Below, one piece after another: positions 9,620 through 20,324 of a stretch of DNA of 64,000 nucleotides. The DNA comes from CAVRRZ01 sp963723745. GTDB lineage: Bacteria; Actinomycetota; Actinomycetes; Mycobacteriales; Geodermatophilaceae. The translations under genes were made by a program, and so were the position numbers. The stretch's first letter is position 1. Every line of letters starts with the position of its first letter. Below the pieces are notes generated by a model, which did not search any database, was not told the DNA's origin, and worked only from the letters and a program-made list of their open reading frames with translations. The stretch spans positions 62,001 through 126,000 of the forward strand of contig CAVRRZ010000003.1 of NCBI GenBank assembly GCA_963723745.1, read 5' to 3'.

Positions 9620-10424
9620 GTGCCCGAGACGATCACCGACCCCGACGACGAGCGGGTGGCCGACTTCCGGGACCTGGTGGCCGGCGACCGGCAGACCGGG
9701 GACCCCGCGCGGCACCGGACCGGTGATCGTCGAGGGCGTGCCCGCGGTGCGAGCGGCTGCTCGCCTCGCCGTACCGGGTCCGCGCCGTGCTCGGGCGTCC
9801 CCGGGCGGCTGGCCGATCTCGACCTGCCCGACGGCGTCCCCGCCTACGAGGCGGACAAGTGGGTGCTGTCGGAGGTGATCGGGTTCCGGCTGACCCGCGG
9901 GGTGCTCGCCTCGGCCGACCGCCGTCCGCCCGCGGACCTCGACGACCTCCTGGTCGGGCCGGATCCGGCCGCGCCCCGGCGACTGGCGGTGCTGGAGGCG
10001 CTCAACGACGCAGAGAACCTCGGGCTCGATCGCCCGCTCGGCGGTCGCGCTGGGCGTGGACGGGCTGCTGCTCGATCCCCGCTGCGCCGACCCGCTCTAC
10101 CGGCGGTCGGTGCGGGTGTCGATGGGGCACGTGCTGGCGTTGCCGTTCGCCGTCCTGGAGGACTGGCCGGCCGGGCTCGAGCGGCTGCACGACGCCGGCT
10201 ACCTCACGGTGGCGCTCACGCCGGCCGCGGACGCCGTCGACCTGACCGACGTCGACCCGCGGGCCCACCCGCGGACGGCGGTGCTGCTCGGCGCCGAGGG
10301 CCCGGGGCTGACCGAGGCCGCCCAGCGGGCGGCACGCGTGCGGGCCAGGATCGCGATGCGCGACGGCGTGGACTCCCTCGGGGTGGCGGCCGCGGCGGCG
10401 GTCGCCTTCGCGACGCTGCGCTGA
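9620..10424 (+). CDS. TrmH/SpoU family RNA 2'-O-methyltransferase
   Basis: SPOUT-fold methylase acting on rRNA or tRNA ribose. The three SpoU motifs are present: LEALNDAENLGSIARSAVAL (motif 1, after a one-base correction near 10030), VLLGAEGPGLTEAAQ (motif 2) and IAMRDGVDSLGVAAAAAVAF (motif 3). Start GTG 9620 gives VPETITDPDDERVADFRDL. Other frameshifts lie near 9715 and 9790. Length about 267, normal for the family. The target nucleotide cannot be told from the sequence. Confidence 0.85.
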
Positions 10425-10425
10425 G

Positions 10426-10899
10426 TCAGCCGCGCAGGGCGAACCGGGCCAGGATCTCGCGGGCCTGCTCGGCCTGCGGCGGCGCGCACATGATGTCGTA
10501 CCGACCGGCGACGATCTTGCTGGTGCTGGTGAAGTCGCGCTTGCCGCGGGTGGCGGCGTACCCCATGCCGGCCGAACGCCGCACCGAAGACCAGGCCGAT
10601 CAGCAGTCCGGCGAGCACCGAGCCGATCCAGGCGCCGCTACCGGTGGCGAAGATGCCCAGGAGCAGGCCGACGAACAGACCCCACCAGGCGCCGCCCGCG
10701 GCGCCGGCACCGACCGCGCGTCCCAGGCTGAGCCGGCCGAGCACCTTCTCCACCATGCGCAGGTCGGTGCCGATGATCGTCACGTTCTCGACCGGGAACT
10801 TCTCGTCGGACAGGTGGTCGACGGCTGCCTGGGCCTCTCGTAGCTGTCGAACGACCCCACCTGCACGCCACCGACCGGCATCGACACCGACATGGCCAT
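10426..10899 (-). CDS. General stress protein 17M/YflT-like protein
   Basis: About 157 residues starting MAMSVSMPVGGVQVGSFDSY. Contains the YflT-type alpha/beta fold (AQAAVDHLSDEKFPVENVTI, IIGTDLRMVEKVLGR), then a Gly/Ala-rich hydrophobic hairpin (AWWGLFVGLLLGIFATGSG, GSVLAGLLIGLVFGAAFG) and YDIMCAPPQAEQAREILARF. Probably membrane associated; role unknown, stress linked by family. A one-base loss near 10847 and one or more extra bases near 10575 break the frame. It converges with the TrmH gene. Confidence 0.7.
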
Positions 10900-11001
10900 G
10901 GTTGCCTCCTGAGCATCCCGGAAATGCGTCTACGCGAACGAACGCGGGAGCACCCCCGTGCATGCCTTGTCCAGGCAACTCACAGGCGGGGTGGGAACCG
11001 G

Positions 11002-11998
11002 TCAGCGGTGCCGGCGGACTCCGAACACGATGTCCTCCCACGCGGGGATGCGCACCCGCGGGTCGTCGTCCTCGAGGTCCTCGCCACGACCGAGGACGAC
11101 GGTGTCGTGCTCGGCGAGCTCGTCGAGGTAGGCCTCGTCGACCGATCCCGGGCCGCCGGCCAGGGGGTCGATGGACACAGGGTCTACGGGCACGGGGTCC
11201 CCGGGCACAGGGTCCCCGGGGGCCGCCGCGCGCTCGTCCCCGGCGACGGGGCGGGGCTGCCTGTCGCCGTCCTGCGGTCCCGTGCGCAGCGGTGCCACCG
11301 GGACGGCGGCGGTGACCTCCTCGACCTGGCCGGCGCCGACGGAGGCGGCGCGGCCGGGTGCCGGCGCCGCGGCGGGCAGGTGGTGCGGGACGTCGGGGAC
11401 GACGCGGACCAGCCGGGTGCCCTCGGCGAAGTCCATCGTGGCCGCGTCGGACGGCGTGACCGTGCGCCCCGGTACGTCGAAGGCCCAGCAGACGGTGCCG
11501 GACTTGTCGCCGGCCTGCCAGGCGCCGGTCACCAGCCAGGTGCCGTCGTCGCTGCGGTGCGCGTCCCACGAGACGCCGTCCGAGCCGGTGCCGATCAGCC
11601 GCAGCCGCTCGGCCATGAACTGGTGCAGGTTCACGGTGAGCGTGCCCTCGGAGAGCCGCACGCGGGCGTCGCGCGCCTGCTCGGCGACCCGCTCGCGCTC
11701 CTGCAGCACCGGATGGGCGAACCGCATGATCCGGTCCACCGGCGTGCCGGAGTCCGCGGCCACCTGCTCCGGCGTCTGCCCGGCACGGATGCGGGACTGG
11801 ATCACGCGCGGGGGACAACGTGGTTCCCCGGCCGACGTCGATCTGTCCCAGCCGCCGGGCGTCCCCGCGCGCGGCAGCGCGGACGCGCTCGTCGACGGGC
11901 AGCTCGAACCGTTCGCCCTCGCCGCCGTCGGCGTCCTCGGCCACCAGGATCAGGCGCGAGCCGTCGTCGGACAGCGCCACGAGGCGCACCGTGCGCAT
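11002..11998 (-). CDS. sepH: Septation protein SepH
   Basis: SepH binds FtsZ and promotes Z-ring assembly in actinomycetes. N-terminal DUF3071 domain: MRTVRLVALSDDGSRLILVA, ERFELPVDERVRAAARGDAR, then SRIRAGQTPEQVAADSGTPV with a helix-turn-helix-like segment and DRIMRFAHPVLQERERVAEQ. The middle and C-terminal regions are low complexity (repeated GDPVPGDPV) and end in DDPRVRIPAWEDIVFGVRRH. One extra C in a run near 11812 shifts the frame. An AGG-rich site precedes the ATG. Together with the Glp and SepX homologues at 47-50 kb the window carries three division genes. Confidence 0.88.
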
Positions 11999-12217
11999 GG
12001 CGACCTCCCGAGGACAGCGCGGACCGGACCCGCAGAGAGTCCTGGGCGCCGAGGTTATCGGCCCGGTGCCCGGCCGCCCGGCAGGCTCGCCCGGCGTGCC
12101 GCGTTCCCGAGGCGTCCCCGCACTGCCGATAGGGCGGGCGAGAGCGCACGCAACATCCCGGCAACACGGAGCCGGGACAGTGGCGACCGAGTGCGTCGGA
12201 GAGGAGGACGACCAGCG

Positions 12218-14101
12218 ATGACCGCACCGCCCGCGGCGTCCTCGACGCCGGTACCCACGCGGGGCGCGACGCTGCCCGACGACGTCCGCTCCGCCGTGCG
12301 CGGCATCGCGTCGTCCGCAGGCGCGTGGTGCCCCGCGCTCGCACCCGACGGGGAGCGGGTGGCCTACGTCACCGACCGGTCCGGAGCCCCGCGCCTGGAG
12401 GTGGCCGGCCTGGCCGGGACCACGCCGCCGGCCGTCGTGTCCCTGCCCGGCCAGGAGGTGGTGTCGGTCGCCTGGTCACCGGACGGCGCGACGCTCGCCT
12501 ACCTGGTCAGCCCGGCCGGTTCGATCCGGGCGGAGCTGCACGCCGTCGCCGCCGACGGCACGGGACATCGCCTGCTCGCGGGCGGCGACACCCGCGCCAC
12601 GGTGTTCGCGGGTGGCTGGACCGGACCCGGGCACTACGTCTGCACGATCGCCCCGGGCGACGGTCCCGACGCCGACGTCGTCCTGGTCGACGTCGCCACC
12701 GGCGCGCGGCGCACCCTGGCGCGGGGCGGCTTCCTGTCCGTGACCGCCGTCTCGGCCGACGAGCGCACCGTGCTCGCCCGCCGCGGGCCGCGCGGGTACC
12801 GGCACGTGGTCCTCGTCGACGTCGCGACCGGGGAGCAGCGCCCCGTGCTGGCCCCCGACGCGCCCGGCGGGGTGGCCTCGGAGGACGGCCGGTTCGGTCC
12901 CGACGGCCGGTCGGTGTACGTACGCGCCTCGTTGCCGGGGCCGATGTTCGCCGACCGGGCCGGCCTCGTGGCGGTCCCGCTGTCCGCGGCCGGTCGGCCG
13001 GGTCCGGGGCGGGTCGTCCTGTCCCGTCCGGACGCCGACCTCGACGGCTACGCCCTGCGCGAGGACGGGTCCGTGCTGGCCGTGTGGAACGCCGACGGAT
13101 GCACGCAGCTGTGCCTGCACGACGGCGGAACCGGGGCGTTGCTGCGCGAGGTCGCCGCTGCCCGAGCCGGTGATGCCGGGCTGGTCGCTGGCATCCGACG
13201 GCCGCGACGCTGGTCGCCGAGCTGACCGGGCCGAAGGCGCCGCGCGCGCTGTGGCGGGTGCCGCTGGGCGGTCGGGGCGGGCCGCGCCTGCTGCCGTCGT
13301 CCCCGCCGCGACCCGCCGTCGCCTCCCTCGTCGCGCCCGTCCGGCACGACCTACCTGGCCGACGACGGCCTGCCGCTTGGCCGGCTGGCTCTACGCGCCG
13401 GCCGGCGTGCGGGGGGCCAACCGCACGGTGGTCAGCTTCCACGGGGGGCCGGAGGGGCAGGAGCGCCCCGCCTGGTCGCCGCTGACCCAGTCGCTCGTGG
13501 CGGCCGGGTTCACCGTCTTCGCCCCCGAACGTCCGGGGCTCGGGCGGGTACGGCCGGACGTTCACCACCGCGGACGACGGGGCGGGGCGCGAGGCCTCCT
13601 TCGCCGACGTGCCGGCCACCGTCCGCGCGCTCGTGGACGCCGGCATCGCCGTCCCCGGCCGGATCGGCGCGCACGGCTGGTCCTACGGCGGCTACCTGAC
13701 CCTGGTCGCGCTCACCCGCTGGCCGGACCTGTTCGCGGCCGGGGTCTCGCTGGCCGGCATGAGCGATCTGCGCACGTTCTTCGCGGGCACCGAGCCGCTG
13801 GATGGCCGCGGCCTCGGTGACCGAGTACGGCGACCCCGCGACCGACGCGGAGATGCTCGCCCGCGCTCTCGCCGATGACCGCGCTGGACCGCGTGACGTG
13901 CGCCGGTGCTGCTGGCCCACGGCGACCGGGACACCAACGTGCCGGTGGCCGAGTCGGTGCAGGCGGCAGCAGGCGCTGCAGGCCCGCGGGGTGCCGTGCG
14001 AGCTGCTGCTCTTCGAGGGGGAGGGTCACACCCTCGTGGGGCAGGACTCGGTCGCGCGGCTCGGCGAGAGCGTGGCGGGCTGGTTCGATTCCTGGTTGTG
14101 A
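12218..14101 (+). CDS. S9 family peptidase (prolyl oligopeptidase/acylaminoacyl-peptidase type)
   Basis: About 620 residues. The N-terminal half is a beta-propeller with repeated APDGERVAYVTD and WSPDGATLAYLV blades. The C-terminal half is an alpha/beta hydrolase. The triad is visible: Ser in GAHGWSYGGYLTL, Asp in LLAHGDRDTNVP, His in FEGEGHTLVG. The oxyanion strand is VVSFHGGPEGQ. No signal peptide, so cytoplasmic. Start ATG follows GGAGAGGAGGACG. Frameshifts occur near 13160, 13205, 13345, 13375, 13535, 13800, 13870, 13905 and 13970. The stop overlaps the GTG of the ATP-grasp gene. Confidence 0.85.
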
Positions 14102-15567
14102 CCGCCGATCAGCCCTTTCCCGCCGGGTATCCGGCGTCCGCAGCCGACGAGGCGGTCGATCCGTGGGGGCACCTGCGGGCCGGGGCCGCGGCCGTGCGGC
14201 CGGTGCTGGCGCTGGGGGCCGAGCGGCTGGCCGCGACCGCGGCCGCCCTCGCGCCGGAGTTCCGGGCGCGGGGCGGTGAGCTCGGGATCTGGGCCGACGG
14301 CCGGCTGACCGTCCGCCCGGTCGCGCTGGACCCGGTGCCGCGGGTCGTGGGCGCCACCGACTGGGACCGGCTGGCCACCGGTGCCGAGCAGCGCCACCGA
14401 GCGCTCAACGCGTTCCTGGCCGACGCCTACCGGGCGGCCGGCCGTCGTCGCGACGACCCCGACCGGGCGCCGGAGATCGTCCGGGCCGGACTGATCCCCG
14501 AGGAGGCGGTGTCGCGCAGTCCCGCCCGCTTCCCGCAGGCGGTCGCCCTGGCCTGGCCGGGGCAGCCACGCGCAGCGGTCGCCGGGTGCGACGTCGTCCG
14601 GACGGTGGGGAGCGGATGGGTGGTCACCGCGGACGACGTCCGGACGCCGTCCGGCCTCGGCCTGGCGCTGGCCGCCCGCCGGACCGTCGCCGTGGTGGCG
14701 CCCGCCTGCCTGCCCGGCGTACCCGTGGCCGACCCGGGCGAGGCGGTGGCGCAGCTGAGCGCCGCGCTGGCCGCCGCCGCGCCACGGCACGGGACCGGCG
14801 GTGAGCCGCGGGTGGCCGTCCTCTCGGCCGGCGACGGCGACCCGGCCGTCGGGGAGCACGGCGCGCTCGCCGACGCGCTGCGAGTGCCCCTGGTCCTGGC
14901 GGGTGACCTGTGGCCGCGTACCGACGGCGGCGTCGCGATCACCGTCGGCGGGGTGCGGACGCCGGTCGACGTGATCTACCGCCGGTTCGCCGACGACGAG
15001 CTCGCCGCGCACCGCACGCCGACGGGGCAGTCGGTCGCGGCGCTGCTCACCGAGGCGGTGCGCCGGGGTCGGCTCGGGCTGGCCAACGTGCCCGGAAACG
15101 GACTGGCCGACGACCCGACCACGTTCGCGTGGGTGCCGGCGATGATCCGCTTCTACCTCGGCGAGGAGCCGCTGCTCGACCAGGTCGGCACCTGGGTGCT
15201 CGCCGACGAGGCGCAGTGGTCGGCGGTACGCGAGCGGCTGCACGAGCTGGTCCTGCTGCCGGTGGCCGGGTACGGCGGCGGGGGAGCGGTGATCGGGCCG
15301 GAGTGCTCGGCCGCCCAGCTCGCCGAGCTGCAGGCGGCGGTGGCCGCCACCCCGCACCGGTTCGTCGCGCGGGAGGTGCTGGAGCCGGCGACCGCGCCGG
15401 CGCTGGTCGACGGGACGCTGATCCCCCGGGCGCTGGACCTGCGGCTGTTCACGGTCGCCGGCGGTCCGGGCGCGGTACGGGCCTTGCCCGCACCCCTGAC
15501 CCGCGTCACCGGCCCGGACGGCGCCGTCAAGGACACCTGGCTGCTGCGCGGCCCGGCGACCGGCTGA
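14098..15567 (+). CDS. Circularly permuted ATP-grasp type 2 family protein
   Basis: 489 residues with no frameshift. Matches the CP_ATPgrasp_2 family (DUF404/DUF407 type). Conserved-looking stretches: DWDRLATGAEQRHRALNAFL near residue 85, RTPVDVIYRRFADDELAAHR near 290, GRLGLANVPGNGLADDPTTF near 325 and REVLEPATAPALVDGTLIPR near 425. In other bacteria these proteins lie next to alpha-E and transglutaminase-like genes and are thought to ligate peptides. Here neither partner is present; the gene overlaps an S9 peptidase stop by four bases. Ligase activity is inferred only from family. Confidence 0.75.
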   Translation: MTADQPFPAGYPASAADEAVDPWGHLRAGAAAVRPVLALGAERLAATAAALAPEFRARGGELGIWADGRLTVRPVALDPVPRVVGATDWDRLATGAEQRHRALNAFLADAYRAAGRRRDDPDRAPEIVRAGLIPEEAVSRSPARFPQAVALAWPGQPRAAVAGCDVVRTVGSGWVVTADDVRTPSGLGLALAARRTVAVVAPACLPGVPVADPGEAVAQLSAALAAAAPRHGTGGEPRVAVLSAGDGDPAVGEHGALADALRVPLVLAGDLWPRTDGGVAITVGGVRTPVDVIYRRFADDELAAHRTPTGQSVAALLTEAVRRGRLGLANVPGNGLADDPTTFAWVPAMIRFYLGEEPLLDQVGTWVLADEAQWSAVRERLHELVLLPVAGYGGGGAVIGPECSAAQLAELQAAVAATPHRFVAREVLEPATAPALVDGTLIPRALDLRLFTVAGGPGAVRALPAPLTRVTGPDGAVKDTWLLRGPATG

Positions 15568-15639
15568 TCGGGTCACTCGTGCCGTCGCCCTGATGAGGCG
15601 GCCGGGGCTCACGACCAGCCGGTGCGTCGCGCGCAGAAC

Positions 15640-15672
15640 GTACCCGCGGACGGCAGGACCGCCCGCGGGTAC
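15640..15672. terminator. Bidirectional hairpin terminator
   Basis: Perfect 10-bp stem gtacccgcgg / ccgcgggtac with a 13-base loop, between the convergent ATP-grasp and serC genes. No T-run follows, which is usual in high-GC actinomycetes. Confidence 0.6.
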
Positions 15673-15678
15673 CGGAAC

Positions 15679-16798
15679 TCAGAGGCGCTCGACGACGTAG
15701 TCGATGCTGGCGGTCAGGGCGCTCACGTCATCGGGGTCGACGGCGGGGAACATGCCGACGCGCAGCTGGTTGCGACCCAGCTTGCGGTAGGGCTCGATGT
15801 CGACGACGCCGTTGGCCCGCAGCACCTTGGCCACCTGCGGCCGCGTCCACCGACTCGTCGAAGTCGATGGTGCCGACGACGTAGGACCGCTGGTCGGGGT
15901 CGGCGACGAACGGCGCTCGCGTACGGCGACTTCTCCGCCCACCCGTAGAGCCGGCTCGACGAGTCCCGCGTGCGGGCCACGGCGGCGCTGAGGCCACCGA
16001 GGTCGAGCAGCCACTTCACCTGGTCGGCGAGCAGGAACAGCGTCGCCACCGCGGGCGTGTTGTAGGTCTGGTCGTGCCGCGAGTTGTCGATGGCGATCGG
16101 TGAGGTCGAGGAAGCCGGGGATCCAGCGCTTCGACGCCTTGATCTCGGCCACCCGGTCCAGGGCGTCGCGGGACATGATCGCCAGCCACAGGCCGCCGTC
16201 CGCGGCGAAGGCCTTCTGCGGGGCGAAGTAGTAGACGTCGGTCTGGTCGATGTCGACCGGGAGCCCGCCGGCGCCGCTGGTCGCGTCGATGAGCACGAGC
16301 GCGTCGTTGTCGGCTCCGTGCGGGCGGGCGATGGGTGCCATCACGCCGGTGGACGTCTCGTTGTGCGCCCAGCCGTACACGTCGACGCCGTCGGCGGCGG
16401 CGGGGAGGGCCAGCGTGCCCGGCTCGCCCTTGGTGATCAGCGGGTCGGCGAGGAACGGCGCCTCGGCGACACCCGAGGCGAACTTGGCGGAGAACTCGCC
16501 GTAGCTGCCGTGGGCAGCTCTTCTCGCGGACCAGGCCGAAGATGGCGGCGTCCCAGAACGCCGTCGTCCCACCGTTGCCCAGGACGACCTCGTAGCCGTC
16601 GGGCACGTCGAACAGGGCGGCCAGCCCCTCGCGGACCTGGCGCACCAGGCCCTTGACCGGCGCCTGCCGGTGCGAGGTGCCCATGATCGCCGCGCCGTCG
16701 GTCGCCAGCGCCTGCAGCGCCTCGGGACGGACCTTCGACGGGCCGCAGCCGAAGCGGCCGTCGGCGGGCAGGAGCTCGGCGGGGACGGTGATGCTCAT
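15679..16798 (-). CDS. serC: Phosphoserine aminotransferase
   Basis: PLP enzyme converting 3-phosphohydroxypyruvate and glutamate to phosphoserine (serine pathway; also used in B6 synthesis in some bacteria). Starts MSITVPAELLPADGRFGCGP. The actinobacterial SerC pattern is clear: GTSHRQAPVKGLVRQVREGL, VVLGNGGTTAFWDAAIFGLV, YGWAHNETSTGVMAPI, and the PLP lysine in VYYFAPQKAFAADGGLWLA. Ends IDYVVERL. Frameshifts near 16515, 16100, 15845 and 15915. About 370 residues. The upstream citrate synthase gene is co-directional, 25 bases away. Confidence 0.9.
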
Positions 16799-16823
16799 CC
16801 GGGTGGAGCCTCTCGGGTGGGGA

Positions 16824-17950
16824 TCAGGCGGGTTGGTCGACGGTGGTGACCGTGATGGTGTCGAAGCCCTCGACCTCGTCGGGCTTGACGGGGGTCCGGG
16901 CCGATGTAGCGGGCCGACGGCCGGACGAGCCGGCCGGTGTTCTTCTGCTCGAGGATGTGCGCGCACCAGCCGGCGGTGCGGGCACAGGTGAACATCGAGG
17001 TGAACATGTGGCTGGGCACCTCGGCGAAGTCGAGGACGATCGCCGCCCAGAACTCCACGTTGGTCTCGACCGGCCGGTCGGGACGCCGCTCGCGCAGCTC
17101 CTTCAGCGCGGCCTGCTCCAGCGCGAGCGCGGCCTCGAAGCGCGGGGCGCCGAGCTCCTCGGCGGACCGGCGGAGCACGCGGGCGCGCGGGTCCTCGGCG
17201 CGGTAGACCCGGTGACCGAAGCCCATCAACCGCTCCTTGCGGTCGAGCAGGTCCTTCACGTACTTCTCGGCGTCGCCGGTGCTCTCGACCTCGTCGAGCA
17301 TGTGCAGCACCCGCGAGGGGGCGCCGCCGTGCAGCGGGCCCGACATCGCGCCGATGGCGCCGGACAGCGAGGCGGCGACGTCGGCGCCGGTGGAGGCGAT
17401 GACGCGGGCGGTGAACGTGGAGGCGTTCATGCCGTGCTCGGCGGCCGACGTCCAGTAGGCGTCGACGGCGGCGATGTGGCGGGGGTCGGGCTCGCCGCGC
17501 CAGCGGGTCATGAACCGCTCGACGATCGTGTCGCACTCGTCGATGCGCTTCTGCGGCACGGCGGGGATGCCGATGCCGCGCGCGGACTGCGCGACGTAGG
17601 ACAGCGCCATGACGGCGGCACGCGCGAGCTCTTCGCGGGCCTCCTCGGCGTCGATGTCCAGCAGCGGGCGGTAGCCCCAGATCGGGGTCAGCATCGCCAG
17701 GGCGGCCTGGACGTCGACCCGGACGTCGCCGGTGTGCACCGGGATGGGGAACGGCTCGGCGGGGGGCAGGCCCGGGGCCGAACTTGCCGTCGACCAGCAG
17801 CGCCCACACGTTGCCGAAGGTCACCTTGCCGACCAGGTCCTCGATGTCGACGCCGCGGTAGCGCAGGGCGCCGCCGTCCTTGTCGGGCTCGGCGATCTCT
17901 GTCTCGAAGGCGATGACGCCCTCGAGGCCGGGTACGAAGTCGTCGGCCAT
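16824..17950 (-). CDS. citA: Citrate synthase (second, CitA-type)
   Basis: Condenses acetyl-CoA and oxaloacetate. About 373 residues. Catalytic residues: His in AMSGPLHGGAPSRVL, His in LMGFGHRVYRAEDPRA, Asp in WAAIVLDFAEVPSHMF. The N-terminus MADDFVPGLEGVIAFETEIA is that of the short citrate synthase 2 subgroup, not the main GltA. Frameshifts near 17775 and 16900. The order serC-citA-(divergent) pdxH is common in actinomycetes. Confidence 0.88.
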
Positions 17951-17977
17951 CTCGCATGCTCCTCTGCGCGCGGACAC

Positions 17978-17999
17978 GTGCGCGCACCGGTGGGCGCAC
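17978..17999. promoter_or_regulatory. Inverted repeat between citA and pdxH
   Basis: gtgcgc and gcgcac separated by 10 bases, 28 bases upstream of the citA ATG in the divergent citA/pdxH promoter region. May be an operator; no regulator is assigned. Weak evidence in GC-rich DNA. Confidence 0.25.
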
Positions 18000-18140
18000 G
18001 ACTTGACTGCGACCCTAGGCGTAGACGCGCGGCCGGGACCAAACGGGAGGGGGCCCCGCCCGGACGGGTGTGACGTGAACGACACCCGCGGGCCCCGGTC
18101 CCGGTTCGTTGCCGGTCCGCGTCGATGCCAGCATGTCCGG

Positions 18141-18798
18141 GTGGCCGACCTCTCCCGCATGCGCAGGGACTACACGCAGCGCCCGCTGCGGGAGCAGGAC
18201 CTCGCCGGCCGGCTGGGTCGAGCAGTTCGACCGCTGGTTCACCGACGCCGTGGCCGCCGAGCTGCCGGAGCCCAACGCCGCCGTCCTCGCCACGGCCGAC
18301 GCCGACGGCGGCCCCGACGCCCGCCTCGTGCTGCTGAAGGGCTACGACGCGACCGGCTTCGTCTTCGGCACCAGCTACGCCTCGGCCAAGGGCGCCCAGC
18401 TGACGGCGGACCCGCGGGCGTCGCTGGTGCTGCCCTGGCACGCGATGCAGCGCCAGGTGCGGGTGCGCGGTCACGTGGAACGGGTGGGCGAGACCGCCTC
18501 CGACGCGCTGTGGGACCCCCGCCCGCGCGGCGCCCAGCTCGCGGCCGCGGCATCGGTGCAGTCCACCGTCGTGTCCTCGCACGACGAGCTCGCCGACCGG
18601 GTGCGTCTGCCTCGACCGGCAGACCCCCGAGGGCTCCCTTGCCTCGGCCGCCGACCTGGGGCGGCTACCGCGTGCTGCCCGAGGTGGTCGAGTTCTGGCA
18701 GGGCGGCGCGGGACCGCCTGCACGACCGGATCCGGTTCCGCCGGGGCGCCGCAGGGTCGGCGGCGGGTGGCTGGGTCGTCGAGCGGCTGGCCCCGTGA
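18141..18798 (+). CDS. pdxH: Pyridoxamine 5'-phosphate oxidase
   Basis: FMN enzyme making pyridoxal phosphate. Starts at GTG 18141 (VADLSRMRRDYTQRPLREQD). Motifs: EPNAAVLATADADGGPDARL, RLVLLKGYDATGFVFGTSYA, GAQLTADPRASLVLPWHAMQ, VRGHVERVGETASDA, PRPRGAQLAAAASVQSTVVS and the C-terminal GGWVVERLAP. FMN and PLP binding positions match the family. Frameshifts near 18210, 18605 and 18665. The product, PLP, is the cofactor of the nearby SerC. Its TGA overlaps the next GTG. Confidence 0.9.
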
Positions 18799-20199
18799 CC
18801 GCCCCCATCGACCCGGTGGAGGGCGGCGCGCCGGTCGCCGAGCCCACACCCCTGCCCCCGCGGCGGCGACGGCGGTTCGCGATGGACACCACGCCGCTGC
18901 GCAACCCGGCCTACCGGGCGCTGTTCTGGGGCATCGCGGTGACGATGTTCGGCCAGCAGATGACGCTGGTCGCCGTCCCGTACCAGGTCTACGCCATGAC
19001 CGGCTCGTCGCTGCTGGTCGGCGTCACCTCCATCGTCGGCGCTGGTGCCGCTGATCGTGTTCGGCCTGCTCGGCGGGGCGATCGCCGACGCCATGGACCG
19101 GCGCAAGCTGCTGCTGATCACCTCCGTCGGCGCCGCGGTCACCGCCGTGGGACTGGCGCTGCAGGCGCTGCTGCCCGGCGGTGGCAACCTCGCGCTGCTG
19201 TGGGTGCTCACCGCCTGCCTGTCCGGCTTCGCCGCGGTCAACCAGCCGACGCGCAGCGCGGTCATCCCGGCGATCGTCGGGCTGGAGAACGTGCCGGCGG
19301 CCAACGCGCTGTCGATGACCGTGCGGCACATCGGCGTGATCGCCGGGCCGCTCCTGGCCGGCGTGCTGATCCTGGTCGGCGGCCTGCCGGTCGCCTACAC
19401 CGTCGACGCCGTGGGCTTCGTGGTCGCCGCCCTGCTGATCCGCCGGCTGCCGCCGCTGCCGCCGGTCTCCGACGTGCAGCGGGTCCGGCTCGGGGCCGCC
19501 GTCCGCGGCGTGGTCGAGGGGTTCGCGTTCCTGCGCACCCAGCCGGTCCTGCTCATGACGTTCGTCGTCGACGTCATCGCGATGCTCTTCGCCTGGCCGG
19601 CAGGCGGTCTTCCCGGAGCTCTCGGAGACCCGGTTCGCCGAGACGCCCAACAGCCTGGGCTGGCTGTTCGCCGGCATCTCCATCGGCGCGCTGGTCGCCG
19701 GGGCTGACCTCGGGCTGGATCGGCCGGGTCGACCGCCAGGGCGCCGTCGTGCTCGGCATCCATCGTGGTGTGGGGCGCGGCCATCATCGGCTTCGGGCTG
19801 TCGCCGTCGTTGTGGCTGGCCGTGCTGTGCCTGGCCATCGCCGGCGCGGGGGACATGATCAGCGCCGTCCTCCGGACGTCGATGCTGCAGACGGCCGCCC
19901 CCGAGCACATGCGGGGGCGCATGCAAGGGGTCTTCCTGGTCGTGGTCGCCGGCGGCCCGCGGCTGGGTGACCTGCGCGCCGGGGCCATGGCCAGCGCGGC
20001 GGGCGTCAGCGTCGCCATGGTCTCCGGCGGTGTGATCATCATCGTGGCGATGCTGGTGGTCGCGATCGCCGTCCCGTCGTTCTGCCGGTTCCGGGCGTCC
20101 TCGCTGACGGCGGCTGCGGGCGGCGAGGGGACCCGGCCGGTCTCGTCCGCCCCCGAGAGTGACGAGACCCGGCCGGGTCAGGCCTCTACTCAGCCATAG
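18795..20199 (+). CDS. MFS transporter (EntS/MFS_3-like)
   Basis: About 465 residues, starting with the GTG of a GTGA overlap with pdxH. After a 30-residue polar leader come RNPAYRALFWGIAVTMFGQQ, VPYQVYAMTGSSLLVGVTS, GLLGGAIADAMDRRKLLL (loop 2-3 motif), AVNQPTRSAVIPAIVG, SMTVRHIGVIAGPLLAGVLI and TAAPEHMRGRMQGVFLVVVA. Twelve hydrophobic helices are predicted by eye. Frameshifts near 19040, 19600, 19705 and 19755, and possibly 19970. Substrate unknown. The pairing with pdxH may be positional only. Confidence 0.82.
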
Positions 20200-20278
20200 C
20201 GGCGGCCGGTACACCCAGCCGGAGGAGCGTCGTGCGCAGGGATCGTCACGAAGCTGTCATACAGGACGTGCGGGTCGG

Positions 20279-20294
20279 TCACCCGATCGGGTGA
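20279..20294. terminator. 16-bp perfect palindrome between convergent genes
   Basis: tcacccgatcgggtga lies between the MFS and udgX stops. It may end transcription from both sides, but the loop is minimal and no T-run is present. Confidence 0.35.
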
Positions 20295-20324
20295 TGCGCG
20301 CCCGGTGGGCACGCCGGGCCCCGC

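Noticed and set aside
10199..11998. Long minus-strand open frame of about 600 codons across the TrmH, stress-protein and SepH genes
   Set aside because: Opposite-strand and frameshift shadow in GC-rich DNA; the real genes are in other frames with recognisable domains.
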